A DNA stretch of 5,658 nt from positions 1 to 5,658 of the forward strand of contig QQUB01000871.1 of NCBI GenBank assembly GCA_008501835.1. The letters are read 5' to 3'. A program made the position numbers and the translations under genes. The DNA is from Bacteroidota bacterium (GTDB lineage Bacteria; Bacteroidota; Bacteroidia; Chitinophagales; Saprospiraceae). The notes beneath the pieces are model-generated. The model did not search any database, was not told the origin of the DNA, and worked only from the letters and a program-made list of their open reading frames with translations. Shown here one piece after another: positions 1 to 5,215 of the stretch (position 1 is the stretch's first letter; each line of letters opens with the position of its first letter).

Positions 1-421
1 CACTTTCTCCCAGGACCTCCTCGACTGCCAAAGGCCAGTAGCTCCTGCCTAAAGCGGTGGTGCCGGGATTCCCCTGTTCCCAGCCTGGAAATACCTGCCG
101 GTTTACAGTTCCTGCAGGATATCCGGCCAAACCAGTTTGATTAGCGTAAGACAAACCGTAGTCAGACCTGAAATCCGGATCTCCCGGTTCAGGATTCGCA
201 TAAAGACCTTCCTGAATATTAATTCGCATAACTTCATCAGGGTAATCTGCAAGAATAGCTTCTGCGATCACATTTCCTTCAGGACAATAAACACAGTATA
301 TTCCTCCGTATTCTTCCAATACGGCCTTTTTATTCTGGGGAGCTATACTCACAATGGTCTGCGCCCAACCAATCCCCCAGCATCCAAAAAGAAACAGGAC
401 TATGTTGACTACTTTTTTCAT
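1..421 (-). CDS. Omp28-like secreted protein with CxxC (partial, N-terminal 140 residues)
   Basis: The frame is open on the minus strand from the ATG at 421-419 to the left edge, so the C-terminus is missing. Residues 1-20 form a signal peptide: MKK, a hydrophobic core, then GWA before Gln21, a common signal peptidase I site in Bacteroidota. Cys14 after Leu-Phe-Gly could instead be a weak lipobox. The mature part begins with a strand and KKAVLEEYGG (31-40), followed by CVYCPEG with Cys43 and Cys46 as a CxxC pair. Residues 98-107 (LAGYPAGTVN) resemble the proline loop of a thioredoxin fold. This order (VLEE-x-G, CxxCP, then GxP-x-G-x-VNR) is typical of the Omp28-related family of exported Bacteroidota proteins, often longer proteins with C-terminal sorting or repeat domains. 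The family's function is poorly defined; surface or periplasmic location is inferred from the signal peptide. It is divergent to the FAD oxidoreductase gene, with 315 bp between the two starts. No strong ribosome binding site is visible. Confidence 0.8.
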   Translation of the reverse strand, partial: MKKVVNIVLFLFGCWGIGWAQTIVSIAPQNKKAVLEEYGGIYCVYCPEGNVIAEAILADYPDEVMRINIQEGLYANPEPGDPDFRSDYGLSYANQTGLAGYPAGTVNRQVFPGWEQGNPGTTALGRSYWPLAVEEVLGES

Positions 422-443
422 TAAAACATTTCAGTTTCTCACT

Positions 444-457
444 GCTTGTTGCTTGTC
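444..457 (-). repeat. Two-copy 7-nt tandem repeat in the Omp28-like leader
   Basis: GCTTGTT at 444-450 is followed directly by GCTTGTC at 451-457. On the minus strand this reads as ACAAGC units about 25-35 nt upstream of the Omp28-like start codon, inside the likely 5' leader. Its composition recalls the AACCAGC tandem repeat at 5191-5210. With only two copies, chance is possible. Confidence 0.4.
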
Positions 458-459
458 GA

Positions 460-492
460 ACAAATACAATTTTTTCAAAAAATAGTATTTGT
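460..492. promoter_or_regulatory. 33-bp near-perfect palindrome, candidate operator
   Basis: The two 16-nt arms are centred on C476, and 15 of 16 positions pair. ACAAATAC at 460-467 mirrors GTATTTGT at 485-492, and ATTTTTT at 469-475 mirrors AAAAAAT at 477-483. The only mismatch is A468 against A484. With a one-base centre it suits a dyad bound by a dimeric protein better than an RNA hairpin. It lies 39 bp upstream of the Omp28-like start and overlaps a poor match to a minus-strand -7 element (TA-N3-TTTG, 484-476), so an operator or activator site for that gene is the simplest reading. The regulator is unknown. Confidence 0.5.
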
Positions 493-605
493 ATAATTTG
501 CAACTCGCTTATAGACTGTAAATATGTCGAATTTTGGTTGTAATCTGTAATTATTTGGAAAGCAACCCAAAGCTTAGTCTTTCATGCGACTGACCAAACC
601 TGTCT

Positions 606-636
606 AATTGTCCTGATTTTGACAACTAAGACAATT
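606..636. repeat. AATTGTC/GACAATT inverted repeat
   Basis: AATTGTC at 606-612 is complementary to GACAATT at 630-636, with a 17-nt spacer. A further GACAA at 621-625 could also pair with TTGTC at 608-612, so three copies of the same 5-nt half-site occur within 31 bp, two of them as direct repeats 9 bp apart. It sits about 100 bp upstream of the FAD oxidoreductase start. A protein-binding role is possible, but chance cannot be excluded. Confidence 0.3.
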
Positions 637-673
637 CTGATGAACCCAATATACTCAGATAGCGTAATAAAGC

Positions 674-702
674 TTTAGATATGTGCTAAAATACTAACTT
701 TA
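674..702 (+). promoter_or_regulatory. Weak Bacteroidota-type promoter candidate for the FAD oxidoreductase
   Basis: TAACTTTA at 695-702 matches the TAnnTTTG -7 consensus at all but the last base. TTTA at 674-677 is a one-mismatch -33 element with a 17-nt gap, at the short end of the usual range. It would start transcription around 706-708, giving a leader of about 30 nt before the ATG at 737. Both boxes are imperfect, so confidence is low. Confidence 0.3.
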
Positions 703-736
703 ACATATCATTTACTCAGATCCACAAACCTGAAAC

Positions 737-2074
737 ATGCACATTGCTATCATTGGGAACGGCATTAGCGGTATCACCGCCGCCCGCTTTATTCGCAAAT
801 TGAGCGATTACAAAATTACTGTTATCTCGGCTGAGTCAGATTACTTTTTCTCCAGAACGGCCCTAATGTACATATACATGGGGCACATGAGACTTAAAGA
901 CACTCAACCTTACGAACCTTCTTTCTGGAAAAAAAACAGAATCGACCTTTTAAAGGCTTATGTTGAAAAGATCAACACGGACCAAAAAGAACTCCGGCTA
1001 AAAGGAGGAAACACCCTGTCATATGATAAATTGATCATAGCCACAGGATCAAAACCTAACAAATTTGGCTGGCCGGGCCAGGACCTCCAAAATGTCAATG
1101 GCCTTTACTCATTGCAAGACCTGGAAGCTATGGAAGCCGCAAGCAAAAACCTGGAAAGAGCCGTAATCGTTGGTGGCGGCCTGATTGGTCTTGAAATGGC
1201 TGAAATGTTCTTATCACGCGATATTCCGGTAACCTTCCTGGTGCGCGAGAGCAATTACTGGGATATTGCCCTTCCGGAAGAGGAAGCAAAAATGGTCAGT
1301 GATCATATCCGGGAGCATGGTATAGACCTTCGTCTTGAGACAGAACTTAAAGAAATTGTGGACGATGGCGCCGGTAAGGTTTGCGCAGTCATTACCAACA
1401 AAGGGGAAAGGATCGACTGTGGTTATGTTGGTTTAACAGCGGGGGTTAGCCCAAATATCCATTTTCTTGAAAGCAGTGGCATTGATACACAGAGAGGCAT
1501 TGTGGTCAATGAACTTCTGGAAACCAATATTGCTGATATATATGCTATTGGAGATTGTTCTCAACAAAGCAATCCACGACCCGGAAGACGCCCAATTGAA
1601 GCTGTATGGTACACCGGAAGAATGATGGGAGAAACCGTGGCACATACCATTTGCGGAAATAAAACGTCCTACGATCCAGGCATCTGGTTTAATTCAGCCA
1701 AATTCATGGACATAGAATATCAGGTTTATGGAACGGTCGACACACGCTTGCCGGACAATCATGGTTCCCTTTTCTGGCAGCATCCATCCGGGAAAAAGAG
1801 CATTCGTATTGTTTATGAAAAAGAAGGCATGCATGTCATCGGTTTTAACCTGATGGGCATAAGGTATCGTCATGAAGTTTGTGAAAAATGGATCAAGGAA
1901 CAAACCCATCTGGAGGAAGTGCTTAAAAACCTTAGCCTTGCCAATTTCGACCCGGAGTTTTTTGAAGAGTATGAACGGGAGCTACTGTACATTTATCAAC
2001 AGCAAACCGGGAATAGCCTGGAGCTTAAGCAAAAAAGGAGCGCCAGTGCAGTATTGCAATTTCTGGGATTTTAA
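737..2074 (+). CDS. FAD-dependent NAD(P)H oxidoreductase (pyridine nucleotide-disulfide oxidoreductase fold)
   Basis: This 445-residue, probably cytoplasmic flavoprotein has two dinucleotide-binding folds. The N-terminal FAD site begins at residue 3 with GNGISG (Gly7, Gly9, Gly12) and the ribose-binding Glu33. YDKLIIATGSKP (96-107) is the ATG motif. The inserted NAD(P) fold has GGGLIG (Gly146, Gly148, Gly151) and Glu153. IYAIGDC (268-274) is the second FAD motif, with Asp273. After the second fold's beta strand the sequence is LVRES (168-172), so the nicotinamide cofactor choice is unclear. No redox CxxC follows the FAD motif, which argues against a thioredoxin or lipoamide reductase. The last roughly 130 residues are a divergent tail with a helical, charged end. 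The family includes NirB N-terminal-like and rubredoxin/ferredoxin reductase-like enzymes. The start at 737 places the FAD motif at the very N-terminus, as expected; no clear Shine-Dalgarno precedes it. The next gene encodes a membrane Fe-S protein 80 bp downstream, so I infer that this enzyme feeds it electrons from NAD(P)H or accepts electrons from it. The exact substrate is unknown. Confidence 0.85.
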   Translation: MHIAIIGNGISGITAARFIRKLSDYKITVISAESDYFFSRTALMYIYMGHMRLKDTQPYEPSFWKKNRIDLLKAYVEKINTDQKELRLKGGNTLSYDKLIIATGSKPNKFGWPGQDLQNVNGLYSLQDLEAMEAASKNLERAVIVGGGLIGLEMAEMFLSRDIPVTFLVRESNYWDIALPEEEAKMVSDHIREHGIDLRLETELKEIVDDGAGKVCAVITNKGERIDCGYVGLTAGVSPNIHFLESSGIDTQRGIVVNELLETNIADIYAIGDCSQQSNPRPGRRPIEAVWYTGRMMGETVAHTICGNKTSYDPGIWFNSAKFMDIEYQVYGTVDTRLPDNHGSLFWQHPSGKKSIRIVYEKEGMHVIGFNLMGIRYRHEVCEKWIKEQTHLEEVLKNLSLANFDPEFFEEYERELLYIYQQQTGNSLELKQKRSASAVLQFLGF

Positions 2075-2130
2075 TCGGTACTGGCCGAATTGATTCGGCC
2101 ACCAAACGACCGAATGAATTCGGTCGGTAC
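2075..2130. repeat. Twin palindromes flanked by TCGGTAC direct repeats (REP-like)
   Basis: Two perfect hairpins stand side by side in the 80-bp gap between the FAD oxidoreductase and the Fe-S protein genes. The first pairs TGGCCGAAT (2082-2090) with ATTCGGCCA (2093-2101); the second pairs CGACCGAAT (2107-2115) with ATTCGGTCG (2118-2126). They share the core CCGAAT-N2-ATTCGG. TCGGTAC occurs at 2075-2081 and again at 2124-2130, next to or overlapping the hairpins. No T-run follows, so this is not a normal terminator. The build resembles REP/BIME-type elements mobilised by RAYT transposases, and in mRNA it could stabilise the upstream message or separate expression of the two genes. Family membership is inference. 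Confidence 0.65.
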
Positions 2131-2154
2131 GTTTAATCAATTCAAAAAAAGAAC

Positions 2155-3741
2155 ATGTCTTCAAATAAAGTCAACAATAGTTTATCCATAGCAACACCAC
2201 ATCCGCATGGTATGGGCCTTGGTGAAAAAGCAGGTATTGGGATAGGAGTCTTTGGATTGCTGATTCTCTTTGTCACCATGGCCGGCATCAACCTTCCTTC
2301 AAAAACGGCCTTCCTGACAGCTTCCATACTTTTTATGATCGTCGGGACAGTAATTTACGCCCGTGCCTTATACTTAAAACACCCCGAAGGTATTAAGAAT
2401 AATGGCGTTTGGTTCAAATCCATTTCCAACCGGGGGCTGATCGGATGGATCACCGGAATTCTGCTGACTGGTTTTTATATTCTTTTATACTGGTTCCCGG
2501 AATTACTAGGACTAGGCAAAGACGGCGCTGCTAATACCGGCATTGTTGCTTTCTTCGACCCATTGAGTAAATCTCTCAATGGCAATGCGGCCAGCCAATG
2601 GTTCGTTTACGGGACCTTGTACACTGTAGCCATTCTTGCGCTTGGTTACAAATTCATCTTAAAATACCGGCATAATAAATATCAGGTGATCCGAACGATC
2701 TCAGTGATGTTCTTCCAGTTAGGTATTGCCTTTTTGCTACCAGAAGTTTTACAGGCACTCAACAAACCTTATTACAACTTTGCGAACATGTGGCCCCTGA
2801 ACTACTATTTCTTTGATGGCTGGCACATCAAACAGTTATCGGCCAGTGGCGCATTGGGATTGTTCATGTTGGTATTTGGCATTGCCATGTTCCTGCTGAT
2901 CTCCCCTATCCTGACTTACTTTTATGGCAAGCGCTGGTATTGTTCATGGGTTTGCGGTTGTGGCGGACTGGCAGAAACAGCCGGAGATCCATTTCGACAT
3001 CTATCCGATAAATCAGTCAGAGCCTGGAAAATTGAACGGTGGATGATTCACCTTGTTCTGGTATTTTCAACCATTATGACCGCCGCAGTATTATTCAGTT
3101 TTTTCCATGGCAGTCAGCAAAAGTATTGGGTAACCAAGCCAATTTTTACAGGAATTGTCATAGTGATTTTCGGAGGAATTGCAGGACTGTTATTGTTGCG
3201 TCCGAATTATTTCAGGAACATGGATAAAAAAGCTAAGGTCATCACTTTTGCCATCACAGGTCTTTTGATCATTGCTTCTGTTGTCATGTTCAGCCTCGAT
3301 AAGAAGAATTTATTCTTCATTGATGCAGGCAAGTTGCGTTCGGTTTATGGATTCCTGATCGGATCCGCTTTTTCCGGAGTGATCGGTGTAGGGTTTTACC
3401 CAATTATGGGAAGCAGGGTCTGGTGCAGATTTGGTTGTCCGATGGCTGCAATTTTAGGATTGCAACAACGGTTTTTCTCAAGATTCAGGATCACGACTAA
3501 TGGAGGTCAGTGTATTTCCTGTGGCAACTGTTCCACTTATTGTGAAATGGGCATTGATGTTCGTGCGTATGCTCAGAAAGGTCAAAATATTGTCAGGGCT
3601 TCATGCGTGGGCTGTGGTATCTGCTCGGCGGTTTGCCCGAGAGGAGTTTTGAGGCTGGAGAATAGCGCTATTGACATCAAGGACAGGACCACTGCACTGA
3701 AAACCATTCACATTTCTGAGGATTCGGTGACTTTGTTGTAA
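2155..3741 (+). CDS. Polytopic membrane 4Fe-4S protein, NosR/NapH/CcoG-like
   Basis: This 528-residue inner-membrane protein has about ten hydrophobic segments (roughly 27-44, 51-70, 95-113, 149-167, 181-199, 233-255, 296-316, 330-347, 362-380 and 396-414). Two cysteine motifs follow membrane segments: WYCSWVCGCGG with Cys263, Cys267 and Cys269, and WCRFGCP with Cys424 and Cys428. A C-terminal ferredoxin domain has two 4Fe-4S sites: Cys453, 456, 459 and 463, then Cys484, 487, 490 and 494-Pro. Paired CX3CP motifs plus a two-cluster ferredoxin are the hallmark of the NosR/NapH/CcoG group, which moves electrons at the membrane, often from quinol or to periplasmic or metal-centre partners. No FMN-binding periplasmic domain like that of NosR is present, and the first motif has Gly where Pro is usual plus an extra Cys. 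The ATG at 2155 follows an A-rich leader without a clear Shine-Dalgarno. It is likely co-transcribed with the upstream FAD oxidoreductase, which I infer to be its redox partner. The specific substrate is unknown. Confidence 0.85.
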   Translation: MSSNKVNNSLSIATPHPHGMGLGEKAGIGIGVFGLLILFVTMAGINLPSKTAFLTASILFMIVGTVIYARALYLKHPEGIKNNGVWFKSISNRGLIGWITGILLTGFYILLYWFPELLGLGKDGAANTGIVAFFDPLSKSLNGNAASQWFVYGTLYTVAILALGYKFILKYRHNKYQVIRTISVMFFQLGIAFLLPEVLQALNKPYYNFANMWPLNYYFFDGWHIKQLSASGALGLFMLVFGIAMFLLISPILTYFYGKRWYCSWVCGCGGLAETAGDPFRHLSDKSVRAWKIERWMIHLVLVFSTIMTAAVLFSFFHGSQQKYWVTKPIFTGIVIVIFGGIAGLLLLRPNYFRNMDKKAKVITFAITGLLIIASVVMFSLDKKNLFFIDAGKLRSVYGFLIGSAFSGVIGVGFYPIMGSRVWCRFGCPMAAILGLQQRFFSRFRITTNGGQCISCGNCSTYCEMGIDVRAYAQKGQNIVRASCVGCGICSAVCPRGVLRLENSAIDIKDRTTALKTIHISEDSVTLL

Positions 3742-3745
3742 TTTA

Positions 3746-3903
3746 TTAACCGCAAAGTGCGCAAGGTTTTCGCAAAGTACGCAAAGACAAATTTCCTTTT
3801 TAATCCTTGCGACCTTTGCGCATTCTTAGCGCACCCCTGACACTTCGTGTGCACTTGAGATTAAATCTCGTTCGGGATGTCCCTGCGTTCCACTTGCGGT
3901 TAA
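3746..3903. repeat. Compound GCAAAG-rich intergenic repeat with near-inverted ends
   Basis: The ends are inverted: TTAACCGCAAAGTG at 3746-3759 matches the complement of CACTTGCGGTTAA at 3891-3903 except for one missing base. Inside, GCAAAG-type units recur at 3752, 3772 and 3781. The segment 3771-3786 is complementary to 3805-3820 at 13 of 16 positions around an 18-nt T-rich loop, and GTGCGC (3757-3762) pairs with GCGCAC (3829-3834). A smaller palindrome, GAGATT/AATCTC, lies at 3857-3869. From memory, CGCAAAG-rich repeats of this type recur between genes in many Bacteroidota. The 158-bp span with inverted ends is MITE-like, but no target-site duplication was identified. It starts 5 bp after the stop codon of the Fe-S protein gene and may fold in its 3' end. 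Confidence 0.6.
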
Positions 3904-3934
3904 ACCAATCGACATTAAACCTCTCTCTTTTCAT

Positions 3935-3971
3935 GCTGTTTATTAATAGAACAATCTGATTCATTAACAGC
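3935..3971. promoter_or_regulatory. Inverted repeat upstream of the mqnC promoter
   Basis: GCTGTTTATTAAT (3935-3947) and ATTCATTAACAGC (3959-3971) are complementary at 11 of 13 positions around an 11-nt spacer. The site ends about 15 bp before the -33 element of mqnC, a good place for an activator or repressor to bind. A second short inverted repeat, GTTATC (3972-3977) and GATAAC (3993-3998), brackets the -33 element. A hairpin ending upstream transcription is less likely because no T-run follows. Confidence 0.4.
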
Positions 3972-3985
3972 GTTATCAATCCACT

Positions 3986-4019
3986 TTTGTTCGATAACCA
4001 CCATAAATAATTACCTTTG
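3986..4019 (+). promoter_or_regulatory. Bacteroidota-type promoter of mqnC
   Basis: TTTG at 3986-3989 and TACCTTTG at 4012-4019 give a full match to the Bacteroidota consensus TTTG and TAnnTTTG, with a 22-nt gap inside the accepted range. Transcription should begin about 4 nt after the last G, at roughly 4023-4026. That coincides with the ATG of mqnC at 4024, so the message would be leaderless or nearly so. It implies that mqnC and the following gene are transcribed separately from the upstream redox genes. Confidence 0.6.
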
Positions 4020-4023
4020 TGTT

Positions 4024-5166
4024 ATGAGAACAGATGATTTATTACACAGAGCACTCAATCTTGAATTCCTTACTGCTGAAGAAGGAGTTTTCCTCTTTGA
4101 AAATGCCTCAACCGCCGAACTGGCTTATGTCGGTAACGAGTTGAGAAAACATCATGTTCCGGGCAACATCGTCACCTGGATCATCGACCGGAATTCCAAT
4201 ACGACCAATGTCTGTATTGCGAATTGTAAATTCTGCAATTTCTACCGCAGACCCGGTCACGAAGAAGCCTACATCACCTCTATTGAAGAATACAAACAAA
4301 AGATAGAAGAGACCTTTGCCTTTGGCGGGGAACAATTGCTGCTTCAAGGTGGCCACCATCCGGATTTGGGGCTCGAATATTATACTAAGCTCTTCAAAGA
4401 ATTAAAGGAGCTGTACCCTAACCTGAAGTTACATGCCCTCGGACCACCGGAAATAGCGCATATCGCCAAACTGGAGCAGGCTTCTCACACAGAAGTGCTG
4501 AAAGCTTTGAAAGAGTCGGGACTCGATAGTTTGCCTGGAGCGGGAGCTGAGATTTTGAGTGACCGTGTTCGCAGGCTTATTTCCAAAGGAAAATGCGGTG
4601 GTCAGGAATGGCTCGACGTGATGAGGGCTGCACATCAATTGCGCATCACCACCTCAGCCACTATGATGTTCGGTCATATTGAGACCAACCTGGAACGCAT
4701 GGAACACCTCGTTGCATTAAGAGAAGTTCAGGCCGAAAAACCTGAAGATGCCAAAGGATTCCTCGCCTATATCGGATGGCCATTTCAGGATATGGATACT
4801 ATTCTGAAAAAGATCAAAAGAGCCAGAAATACCGTTACGGGTAACGAATACGTGCGCATGCTCGCCATGGGAAGGATTATGCTGCCAAATGTTGTCAACC
4901 ATCAGGCTTCATGGCTAACTGTCGGTAAAAAAGTCGGACAGGTTTGCCTGCATTCCGGTGCTAATGATTTCGGAAGTATTATGATCGAAGAGAATGTAGT
5001 TTCTGCCGCAGGAGCGAACCACCGTTTCACTGCCAATGGTATCCAGGAAGCTATTCGCGGTGCCGGTTTCACACCAAAACTCAGAAACCAGGAATACGAA
5101 TTCCGCGATCTGCCTGATAACATCAAGCAGCAGGAGCTCGACCGTACGACAATTATTGTGGATTAA
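4024..5166 (+). CDS. mqnC: Cyclic dehypoxanthinyl futalosine synthase MqnC (radical SAM)
   Basis: This cytoplasmic radical SAM enzyme of 380 residues closes the ring of dehypoxanthine futalosine to give the cyclic form, a step in the futalosine route to menaquinone. Cys64, Cys68 and Cys71 in NVCIANCKFCNFYR form the CX3CX2C site for the SAM-binding 4Fe-4S cluster. Further family motifs are LLLQGGHHPD (105-114), PPEIAH (141-146), PGAGAEILSDRVRR (171-184), ATMMFGHIET (212-221), the WPFQ motif at 252-255, QASWLTVGKKVGQ (294-306), GANDFGS (312-318) and IEENVVSAAG (321-330). These and the length fit MqnC better than the sister enzymes MqnE or CofH. The ATG at 4024 is the only sensible start: it gives the usual short N-terminus and the next methionine is residue 200. 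Its promoter abuts the start. A purine nucleoside phosphorylase gene follows after 49 bp in the same direction, probably in one operon. The other mqn genes are not in this window. Confidence 0.93.
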   Translation: MRTDDLLHRALNLEFLTAEEGVFLFENASTAELAYVGNELRKHHVPGNIVTWIIDRNSNTTNVCIANCKFCNFYRRPGHEEAYITSIEEYKQKIEETFAFGGEQLLLQGGHHPDLGLEYYTKLFKELKELYPNLKLHALGPPEIAHIAKLEQASHTEVLKALKESGLDSLPGAGAEILSDRVRRLISKGKCGGQEWLDVMRAAHQLRITTSATMMFGHIETNLERMEHLVALREVQAEKPEDAKGFLAYIGWPFQDMDTILKKIKRARNTVTGNEYVRMLAMGRIMLPNVVNHQASWLTVGKKVGQVCLHSGANDFGSIMIEENVVSAAGANHRFTANGIQEAIRGAGFTPKLRNQEYEFRDLPDNIKQQELDRTTIIVD

Positions 5167-5190
5167 CTCTGGTTACTAGTTTTTTCTTCC

Positions 5191-5210
5191 AACCAGCAAC
5201 CAGCAACCAG
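5191..5210. repeat. AACCAGC 7-nt tandem repeat
   Basis: Nearly three copies of the 7-nt unit AACCAGC fill 5191-5210, ending 5 bp before the purine nucleoside phosphorylase start. CTGGTT at 5169-5174, just after the mqnC stop, is complementary to any of the AACCAG units, so alternative hairpins with 16 to 30-nt loops can form in the 49-bp gap. The unit takes up the place where a ribosome binding site would lie, so copy-number change would alter the leader of the downstream gene. Confidence 0.6.
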
Positions 5211-5215
5211 ACCTC

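Larger units (their letters stand above)
422..736. other. Divergent intergenic region
   Basis: This AT-rich stretch lies between the two divergent start codons, and I see no convincing gene or structural RNA in it. It holds a two-copy 7-nt repeat (444-457), a 33-bp palindrome (460-492), a loose inverted repeat TTTTGGTTG at 532-540 against CAACCCAAA at 563-571 (8 of 9 pairs), an AATTGTC/GACAATT inverted repeat (606-636) and a weak plus-strand promoter candidate (674-702). Promoters for both flanking genes should lie here. Confidence 0.7.

Noticed and set aside
137..424. Plus-strand open frame of 95 codons
   Set aside because: It is the antisense shadow of the Omp28-like gene, which has a signal peptide and family motifs; the plus-strand translation has neither.
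476..503. Minus-strand promoter for the Omp28-like gene (TTG at 503-501, TATTTTTTG at 484-476)
   Set aside because: The -7 box needs an extra base and the gap is short at 16 nt, so it was not listed as a separate feature; it is mentioned only as overlapping the palindrome.
619..655. TTGACA with TATACT as a sigma70-style promoter
   Set aside because: The gap is 25 nt, far from the usual 17, and this promoter type is not typical of Bacteroidota.
2107..2126. Hairpin as an intrinsic terminator after the FAD oxidoreductase
   Set aside because: The stem is strong but no U-tract follows and the loop is only two bases; a repeat-element reading fits better.
2128..2135. TACGTTTA as a -7 element for a separate promoter of the Fe-S protein gene
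   Set aside because: The last base is off consensus and no TTTG lies at the right distance upstream.
3771..3820. Stem-loop as an intrinsic terminator after the Fe-S protein gene
   Set aside because: The T-run lies in the loop, not after the stem, and the arms have three mismatches.
3750..3835. GCAAAG repeats as a CRISPR array
   Set aside because: The units are too short, irregularly spaced and partly inverted, and no cas gene is present.
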